The notes under the pieces: model-generated
The model's database searches: none
What the model was told of the DNA's origin: nothing
The model's input: the letters and a program-made list of their open reading frames with translations, nothing else
Part shown: positions 1 through 8,594 of the stretch, in pieces
Position numbering within the stretch: the stretch's first letter is position 1
Layout: the number at the start of each line of letters is the position of its first letter
Assembly (NCBI GenBank): GCA_021325435.1
Contig: JAJPHE010000119.1
Location: 1-49,714, forward strand
Direction: 5' to 3'
Length of the DNA stretch: 49,714 nt
From: Actinomycetota bacterium
GTDB taxonomy: Bacteria; Actinomycetota; Acidimicrobiia; Acidimicrobiales; JAJPHE01
Translations under genes and position numbers: made by a program

Positions 1-102
1 ATCTAACCGTAGAGCTCGAACACTCCGCCGCCGCGAGTGCTGACCTGCTGGTGGCTCGGGACCAGCCTCACCGACTTAATGGCTCGGGTGGTCGACCCCC
101 AT

Positions 103-108
103 TAGCCT
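103..108 (+). promoter_or_regulatory. -10 hexamer, leaderless promoter of the 2-hydroxyacid dehydrogenase gene
   Basis: TAGCCT matches the actinobacterial TAnnnT -10 pattern and ends 6 nt before the GTG at 115, so transcription would start at or next to the start codon. No Shine-Dalgarno sequence precedes the GTG. The first 114 bases hold no other feature I can support. Confidence 0.5.
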
Positions 109-114
109 GCCTCG

Positions 115-1032
115 GTGAGCGCTCCTCGGGTGGCCGTCGGGCCTCGCCCCTTCCCCCTGGCGGAGGAGGCGGTCCGGGCCGGCGGCGGCGAGGTGGTGGC
201 GGCCGAGGACGCCGAGGCCCTCGTCTGGATGTCCTCCCGCCACGTGTCCGAGCTGGTGGATGTACTCGGTGACGCTCCCGGAGTCCGCTGGGTGCAGCTA
301 CCGATGGCGGGAATCGAGAGGGTGGTGGCCGCCGGGGTGGTGTCCGCCGAGCGGACCTGGACCTGCGCCAAGGGCCTCTACTCGGAGCCCGTCGCCGAGA
401 TGGCGCTGGCTCTGGCCCTGGCCGGTCTGCGCCAGGTCACCAACTCGTTACGGGCCCGGGCGTGGGGGCCGGAGGCCGGTCGCACCCTCTACGACGGGCG
501 GGTGACGATCGTGGGCGGCGGAGGGATCACCGGGGCCCTGCTCGACCTGCTGCGCCCGTACCGGGTGGCCACGACCGTGGTGCGCAAGCGCCCCGAGCCG
601 GTGCCCGGAGCCGGCCAGACGGTGGGCCCGGAGCGGCTGGTCGAGGTGGTGGGCGGCGCCGACGCCGTCTTCCTCACCCTGGCGTTGACGCCCGACACCG
701 CCGGCATCATCGGGGCGCCCGAGCTGGAGGCCATGGCCCCCCACGCCTGGCTGGTGAACGTGGCCCGCGGCGGGCACGTCCGGACCGACGATCTGGTGGC
801 CGCCCTCCGCTCGGAGTCGATCGGAGGAGCGGGCCTCGACGTCACCGACCCCGAGCCGCTGCCGGAGGGTCACCCGCTGTGGGACCTGCCCAACTGCATC
901 ATCACCCCGCACCAGGCCAACACGGCGGCCATGGCCATCCCGCCGCTGATGCGGCGCATCCGCGACAACGTGGCCCGCTTCGCATCGGGGCAGCCCCTGG
1001 AGGGCGTGGTCGACCCGTCCCTCGGCTACTGA
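115..1032 (+). CDS. D-isomer 2-hydroxyacid dehydrogenase family protein
   Basis: This is a 305-residue cytosolic NAD(P)-dependent oxidoreductase of the D-2-hydroxyacid dehydrogenase superfamily. The Rossmann motif GGGGIT is near residue 137. The family's catalytic Arg-Glu-His set can be read in NVARGG, DPEPLP and ITPHQA. The N-terminal substrate domain is shortened and divergent, so the substrate cannot be named; glyoxylate/hydroxypyruvate reductase-like and phosphoglycerate dehydrogenase-like activities are both possible. The start is GTG at 115, supported by the -10 hexamer 6 nt upstream. It lies 24 bp upstream of lepA on the same strand, but lepA has its own ribosome binding site and no functional link is evident. 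Confidence 0.85.
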   Translation: MSAPRVAVGPRPFPLAEEAVRAGGGEVVAAEDAEALVWMSSRHVSELVDVLGDAPGVRWVQLPMAGIERVVAAGVVSAERTWTCAKGLYSEPVAEMALALALAGLRQVTNSLRARAWGPEAGRTLYDGRVTIVGGGGITGALLDLLRPYRVATTVVRKRPEPVPGAGQTVGPERLVEVVGGADAVFLTLALTPDTAGIIGAPELEAMAPHAWLVNVARGGHVRTDDLVAALRSESIGGAGLDVTDPEPLPEGHPLWDLPNCIITPHQANTAAMAIPPLMRRIRDNVARFASGQPLEGVVDPSLGY

Positions 1033-1056
1033 TCCGTCGGCGACAATGGAGGGGCG

Positions 1057-2838
1057 ATGCAGCCCCGGATCCGCAACCTGTCGATCATCGCCCACATCGA
1101 CCACGGCAAGTCGACGTTGTCGGACCGCGTCCTCGAGCTGACCGGGGCGGTCGACCCCCGCGATATGCGCGAGCAGTACCTCGACTCCATGGACATCGAG
1201 CGCGAGCGGGGCATCACCATCAAGGCCCAGAACGTGAGGGTGCACTGGCGTGACCACGTGCTGCATCTGATCGACACCCCGGGCCATGTCGATTTCGGCT
1301 ACGAGGTGAGCCGCAGCCTGGCGGCGTGTGAGGGAGTGGTGCTCCTCGTCGACGCATCCCAGGGCATCGAGGCTCAGACGTTGGCCAACTGCTACCTGGC
1401 TCTCGAGCACGACCTCGAGATCGTGGCCGCCCTCAACAAGATCGACCTGCCCGCCGCCGATCCCGACCGGTACGCGGGGGAGATCGAACGGGTGCTGGGC
1501 CTGCCGGCCGACCAGATCCTGCGCATCTCGGCCAAGACGGGGGAGGGGGTGCCCGACCTGCTCGACGCCGTAGTCAACCGGATCCCGCCACCCCAGGGTG
1601 ACCCCGACGCTCCGCTCGCCGCCCTCATCTTCGACTCCTACTACGACCAGTACCGCGGGGTGGTCAGCTCGGTGCGGGTGATGGAGGGCACCCTGCGGGC
1701 CGGGGCCCGGCTGCGCTTCATGCAGGCGGGCGCCGTCCACGATGTGGAGGAGATAGGGGTCCGCACCCCGGCGAGCACGGCGGTGGCCGAGCTGGGCCCC
1801 GGGGAGGTGGGCTACCTGATCGCCGGCATCAAGGACGTGGGAGAGGCCCGCTCCGGTGAGACGGTGACCGAGCAGCCCCGCCCGGCCGCTGCGCCCCTGC
1901 CCGGTTACCGCGACCCCAAGCCCATGGTGTTCTGCGGCCTGTATCCGGTGGACGGCGACGAGTACGCCGACCTGCGCGAGGCCTTGGAGAAGCTGCGGTT
2001 GAACGACGCCAGCTTCACCTACGAGCCCGAGACCTCCGGCGCCCTCGGCTTCGGCTTTCGCTGCGGCTTCCTCGGCCTGTTGCACATGGAGATCGTCCGC
2101 GAGCGGCTGGAGCGCGAGTTCGACCTGAGCCTCATCGCCACCGCTCCGTCCGTCGAGTACCTCGCCCACCTCGAGACCGGAGAGGTCGTCGAGGTGGACA
2201 ACCCCTCGGCGATGCCGCCCTCGCACCAGGTCGAATTCGTCGAGGAGCCGTTCCTGCGCGCCACCATCCTCACCCCGACCGAGTTCACCGGCACCGTCAT
2301 GGACCTGTGCCAGACCCGCCGGGGCGAGATGGACAAGATGGAGTACCTCTCCCCGGAGCGACTCGAGCTGGTGTACCGCATCCCGTTGGCCGAGGTGGTT
2401 ATCGACTTCTTCGACCAGTTGAAGAGCAGGACGAAGGGATACGCCAGCCTCGACTACGAGCCGGCCGGTTATGACCGCTCGGACCTGGTCAAGATCGACG
2501 TGCTGCTCAACGCCGTGCCCGTTGACGCCTTCTCCACCGTCATCCACCGGACCAAGGCGCAGGAGTACGGGCGGAGAATGACCGAGAAGCTGCGCGAGCT
2601 CATCCCCCGGCAGCTGTTCGACGTGCCGATCCAGGCGGCGATCGGGGGCCGCATCATCGCCCGCGAGACGGTGAAGGCCAAACGCAAGGACGTCCTGGCC
2701 AAGTGCTACGGGGGCGACATCACCCGCAAGCGCAAGCTGCTCGAGCGCCAGAAGGAAGGCAAGAAGCGGATGAAGGCCATCGGCAGGGTCGAGGTGCCCC
2801 AGGAGGCCTTCATCACCGCCCTGCGCCTCGAAGACTGA
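1057..2838 (+). CDS. lepA: Elongation factor 4 (LepA), back-translocating GTPase
   Basis: LepA is a ribosome-associated GTPase that acts on stalled or mis-translocated ribosomes during elongation or initiation. The 593 residues match the usual length of about 600. The G1 motif AHIDHGKST is near residue 12, DTPGH near 73 and NKID near 127. The EF-G-like domains and the LepA-specific C-terminal domain (rich in [17 protein letters not shown]-type basic residues) are complete. The ATG at 1057 is preceded by a GGAGGGG ribosome binding site. The gene is convergent with the SDR gene, whose stop codon begins one base beyond lepA's stop. In many actinobacteria lepA lies near hemW and hrcA, as it does here within 9 kb. 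Confidence 0.98.
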   Translation: MQPRIRNLSIIAHIDHGKSTLSDRVLELTGAVDPRDMREQYLDSMDIERERGITIKAQNVRVHWRDHVLHLIDTPGHVDFGYEVSRSLAACEGVVLLVDASQGIEAQTLANCYLALEHDLEIVAALNKIDLPAADPDRYAGEIERVLGLPADQILRISAKTGEGVPDLLDAVVNRIPPPQGDPDAPLAALIFDSYYDQYRGVVSSVRVMEGTLRAGARLRFMQAGAVHDVEEIGVRTPASTAVAELGPGEVGYLIAGIKDVGEARSGETVTEQPRPAAAPLPGYRDPKPMVFCGLYPVDGDEYADLREALEKLRLNDASFTYEPETSGALGFGFRCGFLGLLHMEIVRERLEREFDLSLIATAPSVEYLAHLETGEVVEVDNPSAMPPSHQVEFVEEPFLRATILTPTEFTGTVMDLCQTRRGEMDKMEYLSPERLELVYRIPLAEVVIDFFDQLKSRTKGYASLDYEPAGYDRSDLVKIDVLLNAVPVDAFSTVIHRTKAQEYGRRMTEKLRELIPRQLFDVPIQAAIGGRIIARETVKAKRKDVLAKCYGGDITRKRKLLERQKEGKKRMKAIGRVEVPQEAFITALRLED

Positions 2839-2839
2839 G

Positions 2840-3574
2840 CTAGCGCAGCGTCGTCCCCCCGTCGACGGCGAGGACCTGGCCGGTGACGTAGCCAGAGGTG
2901 ACCAGCCCCAGGCAGGCCTCGGCGATGTCCGCCGGCTGTCCGGAGCGACGCAGCGGAGCGGTCTGGGTGACCCGTTGGCGGATCTCGTCCCAGTCGGCGG
3001 TCCAGGGCGTGTCGACGAGCCCGGGCGCCACCGCGTTCACCCGGATCTCGGGCCCGAGCACGTTGGCCAGCAGCAACGTCATGTGGTTCAGGCCGGCCTT
3101 GGACACGGCGTAGGGGATCGAGCTGCCGGTGGGGCGCAGCCCGGCGATGGAGGTGATGTTGACCACCGACCCGTGGCCGCTGGCCTTGAGGTGGGGCACC
3201 GCCGCCCGCGTCATGTGCCAGGTGCCCAGCACGTTGACATCCAGGATCCGTCGCCACACGTCGTCGGTGACCGCGTCCAGGTCGCCGTGGGGGATCACCT
3301 TGGTGGTGCCGGCGTTGTTCACCAGGATGTCGACTCGGCCCCAACGCTCGACGGCGGCATCGACCAGGCGGTGACAGTCGGAGTCGGACGACACGTCCCC
3401 CTGGACGTACAGGGCGTCAGCGAGGGAGGCGGCGACCTGCTTGCCGGTGTCGACCGACGCTGACGAGTTGACGACCACCCCCGCGCCTTCAGCGGCGAAC
3501 GACCGGGCCACCGCTTCGCCGATGCCGCTCGACGAGCCGGTGACGATGGCGACTCGACCGTCCAGCGCCCCCAT
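2840..3574 (-). CDS. SDR family oxidoreductase
   Basis: This is a short-chain dehydrogenase/reductase of 244 residues, a classical SDR length. It carries the cofactor motif TGSSSGIG, the NNAG motif, the catalytic YAVSK pair and a C-terminal VTGQVLAVDGG segment typical of the FabG-like branch. The substrate cannot be deduced. The start is chosen at 3574 (MGALDGRVAIVTG) because its ATG overlaps the TGA of the upstream dienelactone hydrolase gene as TGATG, which indicates translational coupling. A longer in-frame extension to 3619 would run into the hydrolase gene and is not supported. The two genes form a small minus-strand operon and may act on related substrates, which is inference. Confidence 0.9.
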   Translation of the reverse strand: MGALDGRVAIVTGSSSGIGEAVARSFAAEGAGVVVNSSASVDTGKQVAASLADALYVQGDVSSDSDCHRLVDAAVERWGRVDILVNNAGTTKVIPHGDLDAVTDDVWRRILDVNVLGTWHMTRAAVPHLKASGHGSVVNITSIAGLRPTGSSIPYAVSKAGLNHMTLLLANVLGPEIRVNAVAPGLVDTPWTADWDEIRQRVTQTAPLRRSGQPADIAEACLGLVTSGYVTGQVLAVDGGTTLR

Positions 3575-4293
3575 CAGGCGGGGAGGTGGTTCGACAGCCA
3601 CTCGAGGGTGCGCTTCCACCCGTCGGCAGCCGAGTCAGGGTGGTACGACTCGCGCTCGTCGCAGTGGAACCCGTGGTCGGCATCCGGGTAGCGGACCACC
3701 TCGGCGTCGACCTTGGCGTTGTCCTTCAGGGCCGCCTTCAACTTCTCGACGTCGTCGACCGGGATGTGGGCGTCGCGGTCGCCGAACAGCCCCAGCCAGG
3801 GCGTGTACATCTCTCCGATCCGATCGACAAGGGCGGGCATGACGTCCGAGCGTCCGCTGACGATGCCACCCCCGTAGAAGCCCACAGCTGCGCCCAGGGA
3901 TCGGTCGACCGCGGCCAGGAAGCTGACCCGCCCGCCGAAGCAGAACCCGACCACCCCCACCCGGTCGAGGCTGACGCCGTCCTCGGAGAAGGCGCCCAGG
4001 GTGGCGTCGATGTCGGCCAGGATGCGCTCGTCGGACAGCTCCTTGAAGTGAGGCATCACCGCGCCGAAGTCGCCGTAGGCGACGGTGCCGCCCCCCGAGC
4101 GGTGAAAGAAATGCGGCGCCATGGCCAGGTAGCCCTCGGCCGCGAACCGACGGGTCACGTCCTCGATGTGGCTGTTGACGCCGAAGGCCTCCTGCACGAC
4201 GAGCACGCCTCCGCGAGGCGACCCGTCGGGCCTGGCCCGGTACACGGGCATGGGCCCGTCGGCCGTGGGGACTTCGAAGGTGGTGGTCTCCAT
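3574..4293 (-). CDS. Dienelactone hydrolase family protein
   Basis: This cytosolic alpha/beta hydrolase has 239 residues. The dienelactone hydrolase family uses a Cys-Asp-His triad. The nucleophile is visible in GFCFGG, the acid is probably in GDRDAHIP and the histidine lies in DADHGFH near the C-terminus. Family members hydrolyse cyclic dienelactones or other esters; the true substrate is unknown. I chose the ATG at 4293 rather than an in-frame GTG at 4305, because a TAGTGT -10 hexamer (4307-4302) overlaps that GTG. It is the first gene of a two-gene operon with the SDR and is divergent from the D,D-carboxypeptidase gene, with about 100 bp between them. Confidence 0.9.
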   Translation of the reverse strand: METTTFEVPTADGPMPVYRARPDGSPRGGVLVVQEAFGVNSHIEDVTRRFAAEGYLAMAPHFFHRSGGGTVAYGDFGAVMPHFKELSDERILADIDATLGAFSEDGVSLDRVGVVGFCFGGRVSFLAAVDRSLGAAVGFYGGGIVSGRSDVMPALVDRIGEMYTPWLGLFGDRDAHIPVDDVEKLKAALKDNAKVDAEVVRYPDADHGFHCDERESYHPDSAADGWKRTLEWLSNHLPA

Positions 4294-4301
4294 CTCTCCG
4301 G

Positions 4302-4307
4302 ACACTA
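4302..4307 (-). promoter_or_regulatory. -10 hexamer for the dienelactone hydrolase-SDR operon
   Basis: TAGTGT on the minus strand ends 8 nt before the ATG at 4293. It overlaps the alternative GTG at 4305, so the shorter start is preferred. It is one half of a divergent promoter region shared with the carboxypeptidase gene. Confidence 0.45.
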
Positions 4308-4383
4308 GACGCCCGGCCGTAGCGAATCGGTCGGCGCACGGGCGCCGCCCCGGGGGATTCGCCCACCGTCCAGGCCGACGGTT

Positions 4384-4389
4384 TACCCT
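4384..4389 (+). promoter_or_regulatory. -10 hexamer, leaderless promoter of the D,D-carboxypeptidase gene
   Basis: TACCCT ends 7 nt before the ATG at 4397, with no Shine-Dalgarno sequence in between. This spacing puts the transcript start at the start codon. Confidence 0.5.
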
Positions 4390-4396
4390 GAAACCG

Positions 4397-5707
4397 ATGC
4401 ACCGACGGATCGCTGCCGGTGTCGCCGCGGGCTGCCTCTCGCTGGTGGCCGCGGCCGGTTACGCCCCCCACGCCGCCGCGGTCGCCGCGCCGCCGGCCAA
4501 CCCGGCCGCGCCGGCCCCACCCCAAGCCAAAGCGTGGCTGGTGGCCGACGCCGACACCGGCGCGGTGATCGCTTCGTTCAACGATCACGCCGTCATGCGC
4601 CCGGCCAGCATCGCCAAGATCCTGACCGGCCTGCTGGCCATCGACATGCTGCCGCCCGACGCCACCGTGGCGGTCGGGGCCGACGCCCAAGGGACCGAGG
4701 CGGCCAAGATCAACATGAAGGCCGGCCAGGTGTGGACCCTGACCGACACGCTCCATTCGCTGCTCATGGTGTCGGCCAACGACGCCGCCGTCGCCCTGGC
4801 CGACAAGCTCGGCGGCTCCGAAGCGGGCTTCGCCGCTCTGGCCGGCCGGGCCACCGCCGATCTTGGCGCGGTGGACCATCCGATCTTCAACGACCCCGCC
4901 GGCCTCGATGATTCGTTCGCCTACGGCGGAGGCAACGAGGTGAGCGCCTACGACATGGCGGTCATCACCCGGGCGGCCATGTCTCTGCCTGACTTCCGGG
5001 CCATCGTCGCCAATCCGCTCTACCACTTCATCGGGCCCGACGGGGTCCATCACACCCTGCACAACCACAACAAGCTCCTGTTGTGGGACCCGACGGTGAT
5101 CGGTGTCAAGCCCGGCTACACCAGGGCGGCGGGCGACACGTTCGTGGCCGAGGCGACCCGCGGCGGGCGCAGCATGCTGGTCGTCGAGCTCGACTCCGCT
5201 CCGCCGGCGATGTACTCGGGCGCCGAGGCGCTGCTGGCCCAGGGCTTCGCCACACCCGTGTCGGCCGAGACCGGGCCAGAGCAGCTCCCCCCGGTGAAGG
5301 TGCCGACTCAGGCTGAGCTAACGGCACCGACCCTCGCTCCGGCGGCGGCCGCCCCCCAGCCCCACCGCAGCGGGCTCACCAACGAAGTGGCGGCCGTCCA
5401 CGGGGCGCCGCTGCTGTCCCCCGGGGAGGCTGCCGGAGCGCTGGGGGCGGGCGGCATCCTCTTGCTTCTCGGGGCGCGTCGGCGCAGGACCATCGCCCGC
5501 CGGCGAGACGCTCGGCGGCCAGCGGGCCGCCGACCCACCGGCGTCGTCTCCCGCCAGCCGGCGGACGCCGGTTCGCCGTCGGACGGGTCCGGGGGTGGGT
5601 TCGACCCGGTCGCCCACCAGCTCTACCTGCCGGACCTGCCGGCCAGCCTCTTCGACCAGGATCAGCTCGAGCCGAGGAACCCCAGCACGGCGTCGATGCA
5701 CCGGTAG
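4397..5707 (+). CDS. D-alanyl-D-alanine carboxypeptidase (S11 family), membrane-anchored
   Basis: This penicillin-binding protein trims the terminal D-Ala of peptidoglycan stem peptides outside the membrane. An N-terminal signal peptide (about residues 1-27, ending AHAAA-like) is followed by a Pro/Ala linker and the S11 catalytic domain. The active-site motifs are S71-I-A-K74 and S126-A-N128. The third motif, normally KTG, reads K238-P-G240. A hydrophobic segment (AAGALGAGGILLLLGA) followed by a run of arginines forms a C-terminal anchor with a cytoplasmic tail. The ATG at 4397 is preferred over an upstream in-frame extension because the signal peptide starts there and a TACCCT hexamer lies 7 nt upstream. 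Its 3' end overlaps the convergent hydrolase gene by 46 nt. Confidence 0.9.
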   Translation: MHRRIAAGVAAGCLSLVAAAGYAPHAAAVAAPPANPAAPAPPQAKAWLVADADTGAVIASFNDHAVMRPASIAKILTGLLAIDMLPPDATVAVGADAQGTEAAKINMKAGQVWTLTDTLHSLLMVSANDAAVALADKLGGSEAGFAALAGRATADLGAVDHPIFNDPAGLDDSFAYGGGNEVSAYDMAVITRAAMSLPDFRAIVANPLYHFIGPDGVHHTLHNHNKLLLWDPTVIGVKPGYTRAAGDTFVAEATRGGRSMLVVELDSAPPAMYSGAEALLAQGFATPVSAETGPEQLPPVKVPTQAELTAPTLAPAAAAPQPHRSGLTNEVAAVHGAPLLSPGEAAGALGAGGILLLLGARRRRTIARRRDARRPAGRRPTGVVSRQPADAGSPSDGSGGGFDPVAHQLYLPDLPASLFDQDQLEPRNPSTASMHR

Positions 5708-6336
5708 TCGCGCGGGGTGGCGAAGTGGTCCACGCCCGGCAGGGTCACCAGCTCGGCATGGGGCAGGGCTTCCATGAGCGGGCCGGCGGGGCCGGCGAAG
5801 TCGCGATCTCCGAGGACCACCAGCACCGGACAGGTCACCGCCCTCAGCAGGTCGGGCGTGACGGCCGGGGCGTTGCGGCGCATGAGGGCGGCCAGCGCCG
5901 CCCGGTCGTTGCGGGGATCTGAGGCCAGCTGAGCGAAGACCCGACCGCCGACGTCCTCGGGGTCGGCGCCCGACTCGACCGCCTTGGCGATGGCTTCGTG
6001 GCCCTCGGAGCGGAAGAGGTTGGCCCCCACCCCCATCACGACCAGGCGGCCGAAGTGAGAGGGGTCGCGGGCGGCGAGGGTCAGCAGGATCCGTGCTCCC
6101 AGGGAGAACCCGACGCCATCCACCAAAGGGTGCTCGGCGTAGGTGGCGGCCACCTGGTCCTCGAGGTTTTCGTAGGCGGCCGGATCGGCTGGCTTGGGGG
6201 AGGAGCCGTGGCCGGGGAGGTCACCGCCGATCACCTGGCGGCCCTCTTCGGTGAGCAGGTCGACCCAGCCGGGCTCGACCCAGTTGTGGTCGAACGACGA
6301 TGCGAAGCCGTGGATGAGCAGGACCGGGGCGGGCAC
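5662..6336 (-). CDS. Alpha/beta hydrolase
   Basis: This is a 224-residue alpha/beta-hydrolase-fold protein. The oxyanion HG motif is in LLIHGF, the nucleophile elbow is GFSLG, the acid is in GDRDFAGP and the histidine is in GVDHFATP. Such enzymes hydrolyse esters or C-C bonds, and the substrate cannot be read from the sequence. The GTG at 6336 is chosen because it lies 8 nt after a minus-strand TAGCCT hexamer; an open frame continues to 6591 but would overlap the hrcA operator and the start of hrcA. The gene diverges from hrcA. Confidence 0.85.
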   Translation of the reverse strand: MPAPVLLIHGFASSFDHNWVEPGWVDLLTEEGRQVIGGDLPGHGSSPKPADPAAYENLEDQVAATYAEHPLVDGVGFSLGARILLTLAARDPSHFGRLVVMGVGANLFRSEGHEAIAKAVESGADPEDVGGRVFAQLASDPRNDRAALAALMRRNAPAVTPDLLRAVTCPVLVVLGDRDFAGPAGPLMEALPHAELVTLPGVDHFATPRDYRCIDAVLGFLGSS

Positions 6337-6344
6337 GGGCCCGG

Positions 6345-6350
6345 AGGCTA
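6345..6350 (-). promoter_or_regulatory. -10 hexamer, leaderless promoter of the alpha/beta hydrolase gene
   Basis: TAGCCT on the minus strand ends 8 nt before the GTG at 6336. It supports the short form of the hydrolase and a promoter separate from the CIRCE-controlled one. Confidence 0.45.
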
Positions 6351-6384
6351 CCTTCGCCGCCCGGGGCGGAATCGGGGAGCGGGC

Positions 6385-6411
6385 TTGGCAGTCGGTACAA
6401 TCGAGTGCCAG
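6385..6411. promoter_or_regulatory. CIRCE operator (HrcA binding site) with an embedded -10 hexamer
   Basis: The left arm TTGGCAGTC (6385-6393), a spacer of exactly 9 nt (6394-6402) and the right arm GAGTGCCAG (6403-6411) match the known CIRCE layout TTAGCACTC-N9-GAGTGCTAA. The arms pair at 7 of 9 positions. A near-consensus -10, TACAAT (6396-6401), lies across the spacer, so HrcA bound here would block RNA polymerase directly. The site is 44 nt upstream of the hrcA start, which indicates autoregulation of hrcA-dnaJ. Confidence 0.85.
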
Positions 6412-6454
6412 ACGAGCCGGCGAATCGACCCGGAGACGCTGGTTGGAGGCGTTC

Positions 6455-7462
6455 GTGGACTCCCTTGACGACCGGAAAGCAGCCGTCCTCCGGGCGGTGG
6501 TCGAGGAGTACATCGAGACCGCCCAGCCGGTCGGGTCCGGCCATGTGGCCGGACGGCCCGACGTCGGCGTGTCGCCGGCCACCGTCCGCAACGAGATGGC
6601 CGCCCTCGAGCGCGACGGCTACCTCGCCCAGCCCCACACCTCGGCCGGAAGGGTGCCCACCGACAAGGGCTACCGGTTCTTCGTCGACCAGCTGACCCGC
6701 CTGGGGCCGCTCGGCCCGTCCGAGCGGCTGCAGGTGAAGGAGTTCTTCGCCCAGGCCCACGGCGAGCTCGAGCAGATGCTCCACGACACCTCCCGGCTGT
6801 TGTCCGAGCTGACGTCGTACGCGGCCGTGGTCGTGGGGCCGCCGGCCGAGGCGGCCACCATCCGGTCGGTGCAGCTGGTCGGATTGAGTCCCCGGGTGGC
6901 GCTGGCGGTCACCGTGTTGTCCAACGGGGCGGTGCACAAGCACACGTTCGAATGGAACGAGGACGTCGGCGAGGAGCGGCTGGGGGCGGCCACGGCCCGG
7001 CTGTCGGGGGTGCTGGTGGGCAGCACGATGCGCTCGGCCCAGCCGCCTCCGCCGAGCGGGGACGCCCTGCTCGACTCCATGGTCGACCAGGTGGCTACCG
7101 CCCTGCGGGCCGCGGTCAGCGAGGAGTCCGACCAGGTCTTCGTGGGGGGCACGGCCCGCATGGCGGCCGCCTTCGACGCCGTCGAGACGGTCCGCTCGGT
7201 CCTCGACACGCTCGAGCACCAGTACGTGGTGGTAAGCCTCTTGCGTGACGTGGTGGACCGGGGGTTGTCGGTGGCGATCGGCAGCGAGCACGGCTTCCAA
7301 CCGCTGGCCGAGTGCGCGGTGATCGTCGCCCCCTACGGCCGCCAGGGTGAGCGGTCCGGAACCATCGGTGTCCTCGGACCGACCCGGATGAACTACCCGC
7401 AGGCCCTAGCGGCGGTAGCGGTGGTCAGCCAGCGGCTGGGCAGCCGACTCGACGAGGGATGA
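6455..7462 (+). CDS. hrcA: Heat-inducible transcription repressor HrcA
   Basis: HrcA represses chaperone genes by binding CIRCE and is released on heat shock. The 335 residues match the family. An N-terminal winged helix occupies about residues 1-75 (DRKAAVLRAVVEEYIETAQPVGS, then TVRNEMAALERDGYL), followed by the GAF-like and dimerisation regions. The GTG at 6455 is preceded by GGAGG at 6445-6449 with 5 nt spacing, unlike the many leaderless genes in this window. The open frame extends further upstream, but that part would overlap the CIRCE operator. The TGA overlaps the dnaJ ATG as ATGATG, so the two genes are translationally coupled. Confidence 0.97.
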   Translation: MDSLDDRKAAVLRAVVEEYIETAQPVGSGHVAGRPDVGVSPATVRNEMAALERDGYLAQPHTSAGRVPTDKGYRFFVDQLTRLGPLGPSERLQVKEFFAQAHGELEQMLHDTSRLLSELTSYAAVVVGPPAEAATIRSVQLVGLSPRVALAVTVLSNGAVHKHTFEWNEDVGEERLGAATARLSGVLVGSTMRSAQPPPPSGDALLDSMVDQVATALRAAVSEESDQVFVGGTARMAAAFDAVETVRSVLDTLEHQYVVVSLLRDVVDRGLSVAIGSEHGFQPLAECAVIVAPYGRQGERSGTIGVLGPTRMNYPQALAAVAVVSQRLGSRLDEG

Positions 7463-8589
7463 TGGCAAGCGACTACTACGCCCTGCTCGGCGTGTCTCCC
7501 AGCGCCACCGAGGAGGAGATAAAGCGCGCCTACCGCAAGCTGGCGCGCGAGCTCCACCCCGACACCAGCGGCGGGGACCCGGAGGCGGAGGAGCGGTTCA
7601 AGCAGATCACCGTCGCCTACGAGACGTTGCGCGATCCCGAGCGGCGCCGCCGCTACGACATGTTCGGACCGGAGGGCGCTCGAGCCGGAGCCCAGGCCGA
7701 CGCCAGCTCCTTCTTCGGCGCCGGAGGCATCGGTGACATCTTCGACGCCTTCTTCGGAGGAGGCTTCGAGCGGGCCTCCGCCGGCCGTCGTCAGGCCGGT
7801 CCCCCCCGTGGTCCCGATGCCGAGACCACCCTCGAGCTGCAGTTCGAAGAGGCGGTGTTCGGCGCCCAGCGCGACGTGACGGTGCGGACCGCGGTCTCCT
7901 GCGAGACGTGCGGCGGCAGCGGCGCCCGCCCCGGCACCACCCCCACCCGCTGCTCGGCCTGCAACGGCAGCGGCGAGGTGAGAAGGGTCCGCCAATCCCT
8001 GCTGGGCCAGGTCATGACCTCCGGGCCGTGCGGACGTTGCGGTGGCCTCGGCGAAGAGGTCTCGAGCCCCTGCCCGGACTGCGCCGGTGAGGGGCGCAAG
8101 GTCGGCAACCGCACCTGGACCGTCGATGTGCCGGCAGGGGTCGGCCACGGCACCACCCTGCGCCTCGCCGGCCGGGGACCGGTGGGGCCGCGGGGCGGGC
8201 CAGCCGGCGATCTCTTCGTGCACCTCATGGTCATCCCCGACCCCCGTTTCGAACGGCGGGGCTTCGACCTGGTGCACACCCTTCCGGTCTCGATCGCCCA
8301 GGCCACCTTGGGCACCACCGTGCTGTTGGAGACCCTCGACGGCGAAGAGGAGCTGAGCATCCAGCCCGGCACCCAGAGCGGCACCATCCTCAAGCTGCGG
8401 GGCCGGGGCGTGCCTCATGTGGGAGGGCGGGGCCGGGGTGACCTTCTCGTGGACGTCGTCGTCGAGGTGCCCGGCGACCTCACCCCCACCCAGGAGGAGC
8501 TGTTGCGCCGCTTCGCCGCCGAGCGAGGCGAGGAGGTGTCGCCCCCGGCGGGAGGGCTGCGCTCGAGGATCCGCTCCGCCTTCAAGTAG
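7459..8589 (+). CDS. dnaJ: Chaperone protein DnaJ
   Basis: This is a type I Hsp40 co-chaperone that stimulates DnaK ATPase and delivers unfolded clients. The 376 residues show a J domain (residues 1-70, with the HPD motif in ELHPDTS), a Gly/Phe-rich linker (about 75-110) and four zinc-binding CxxCxGxG repeats (CETCGGSG, CSACNGSG, CGRCGGLG, CPDCAGEG), then the two C-terminal substrate-binding barrels. ATG at 7459 or 7462 can serve as start; both overlap or abut the hrcA stop. It is co-transcribed with hrcA under CIRCE. This corresponds to the second, HrcA-linked dnaJ of actinobacteria rather than the dnaK-grpE-linked copy. Confidence 0.97.
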   Translation: MMASDYYALLGVSPSATEEEIKRAYRKLARELHPDTSGGDPEAEERFKQITVAYETLRDPERRRRYDMFGPEGARAGAQADASSFFGAGGIGDIFDAFFGGGFERASAGRRQAGPPRGPDAETTLELQFEEAVFGAQRDVTVRTAVSCETCGGSGARPGTTPTRCSACNGSGEVRRVRQSLLGQVMTSGPCGRCGGLGEEVSSPCPDCAGEGRKVGNRTWTVDVPAGVGHGTTLRLAGRGPVGPRGGPAGDLFVHLMVIPDPRFERRGFDLVHTLPVSIAQATLGTTVLLETLDGEEELSIQPGTQSGTILKLRGRGVPHVGGRGRGDLLVDVVVEVPGDLTPTQEELLRRFAAERGEEVSPPAGGLRSRIRSAFK

Positions 8590-8594
8590 CCCAG

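Noticed and set aside
448-2547. 699-residue open frame on the minus strand opposite lepA
   Set aside because: It mirrors the codon pattern of lepA in high-G+C DNA, has a low-complexity His/Gly/Val/Asp composition and no domain; a shadow of a certain gene.
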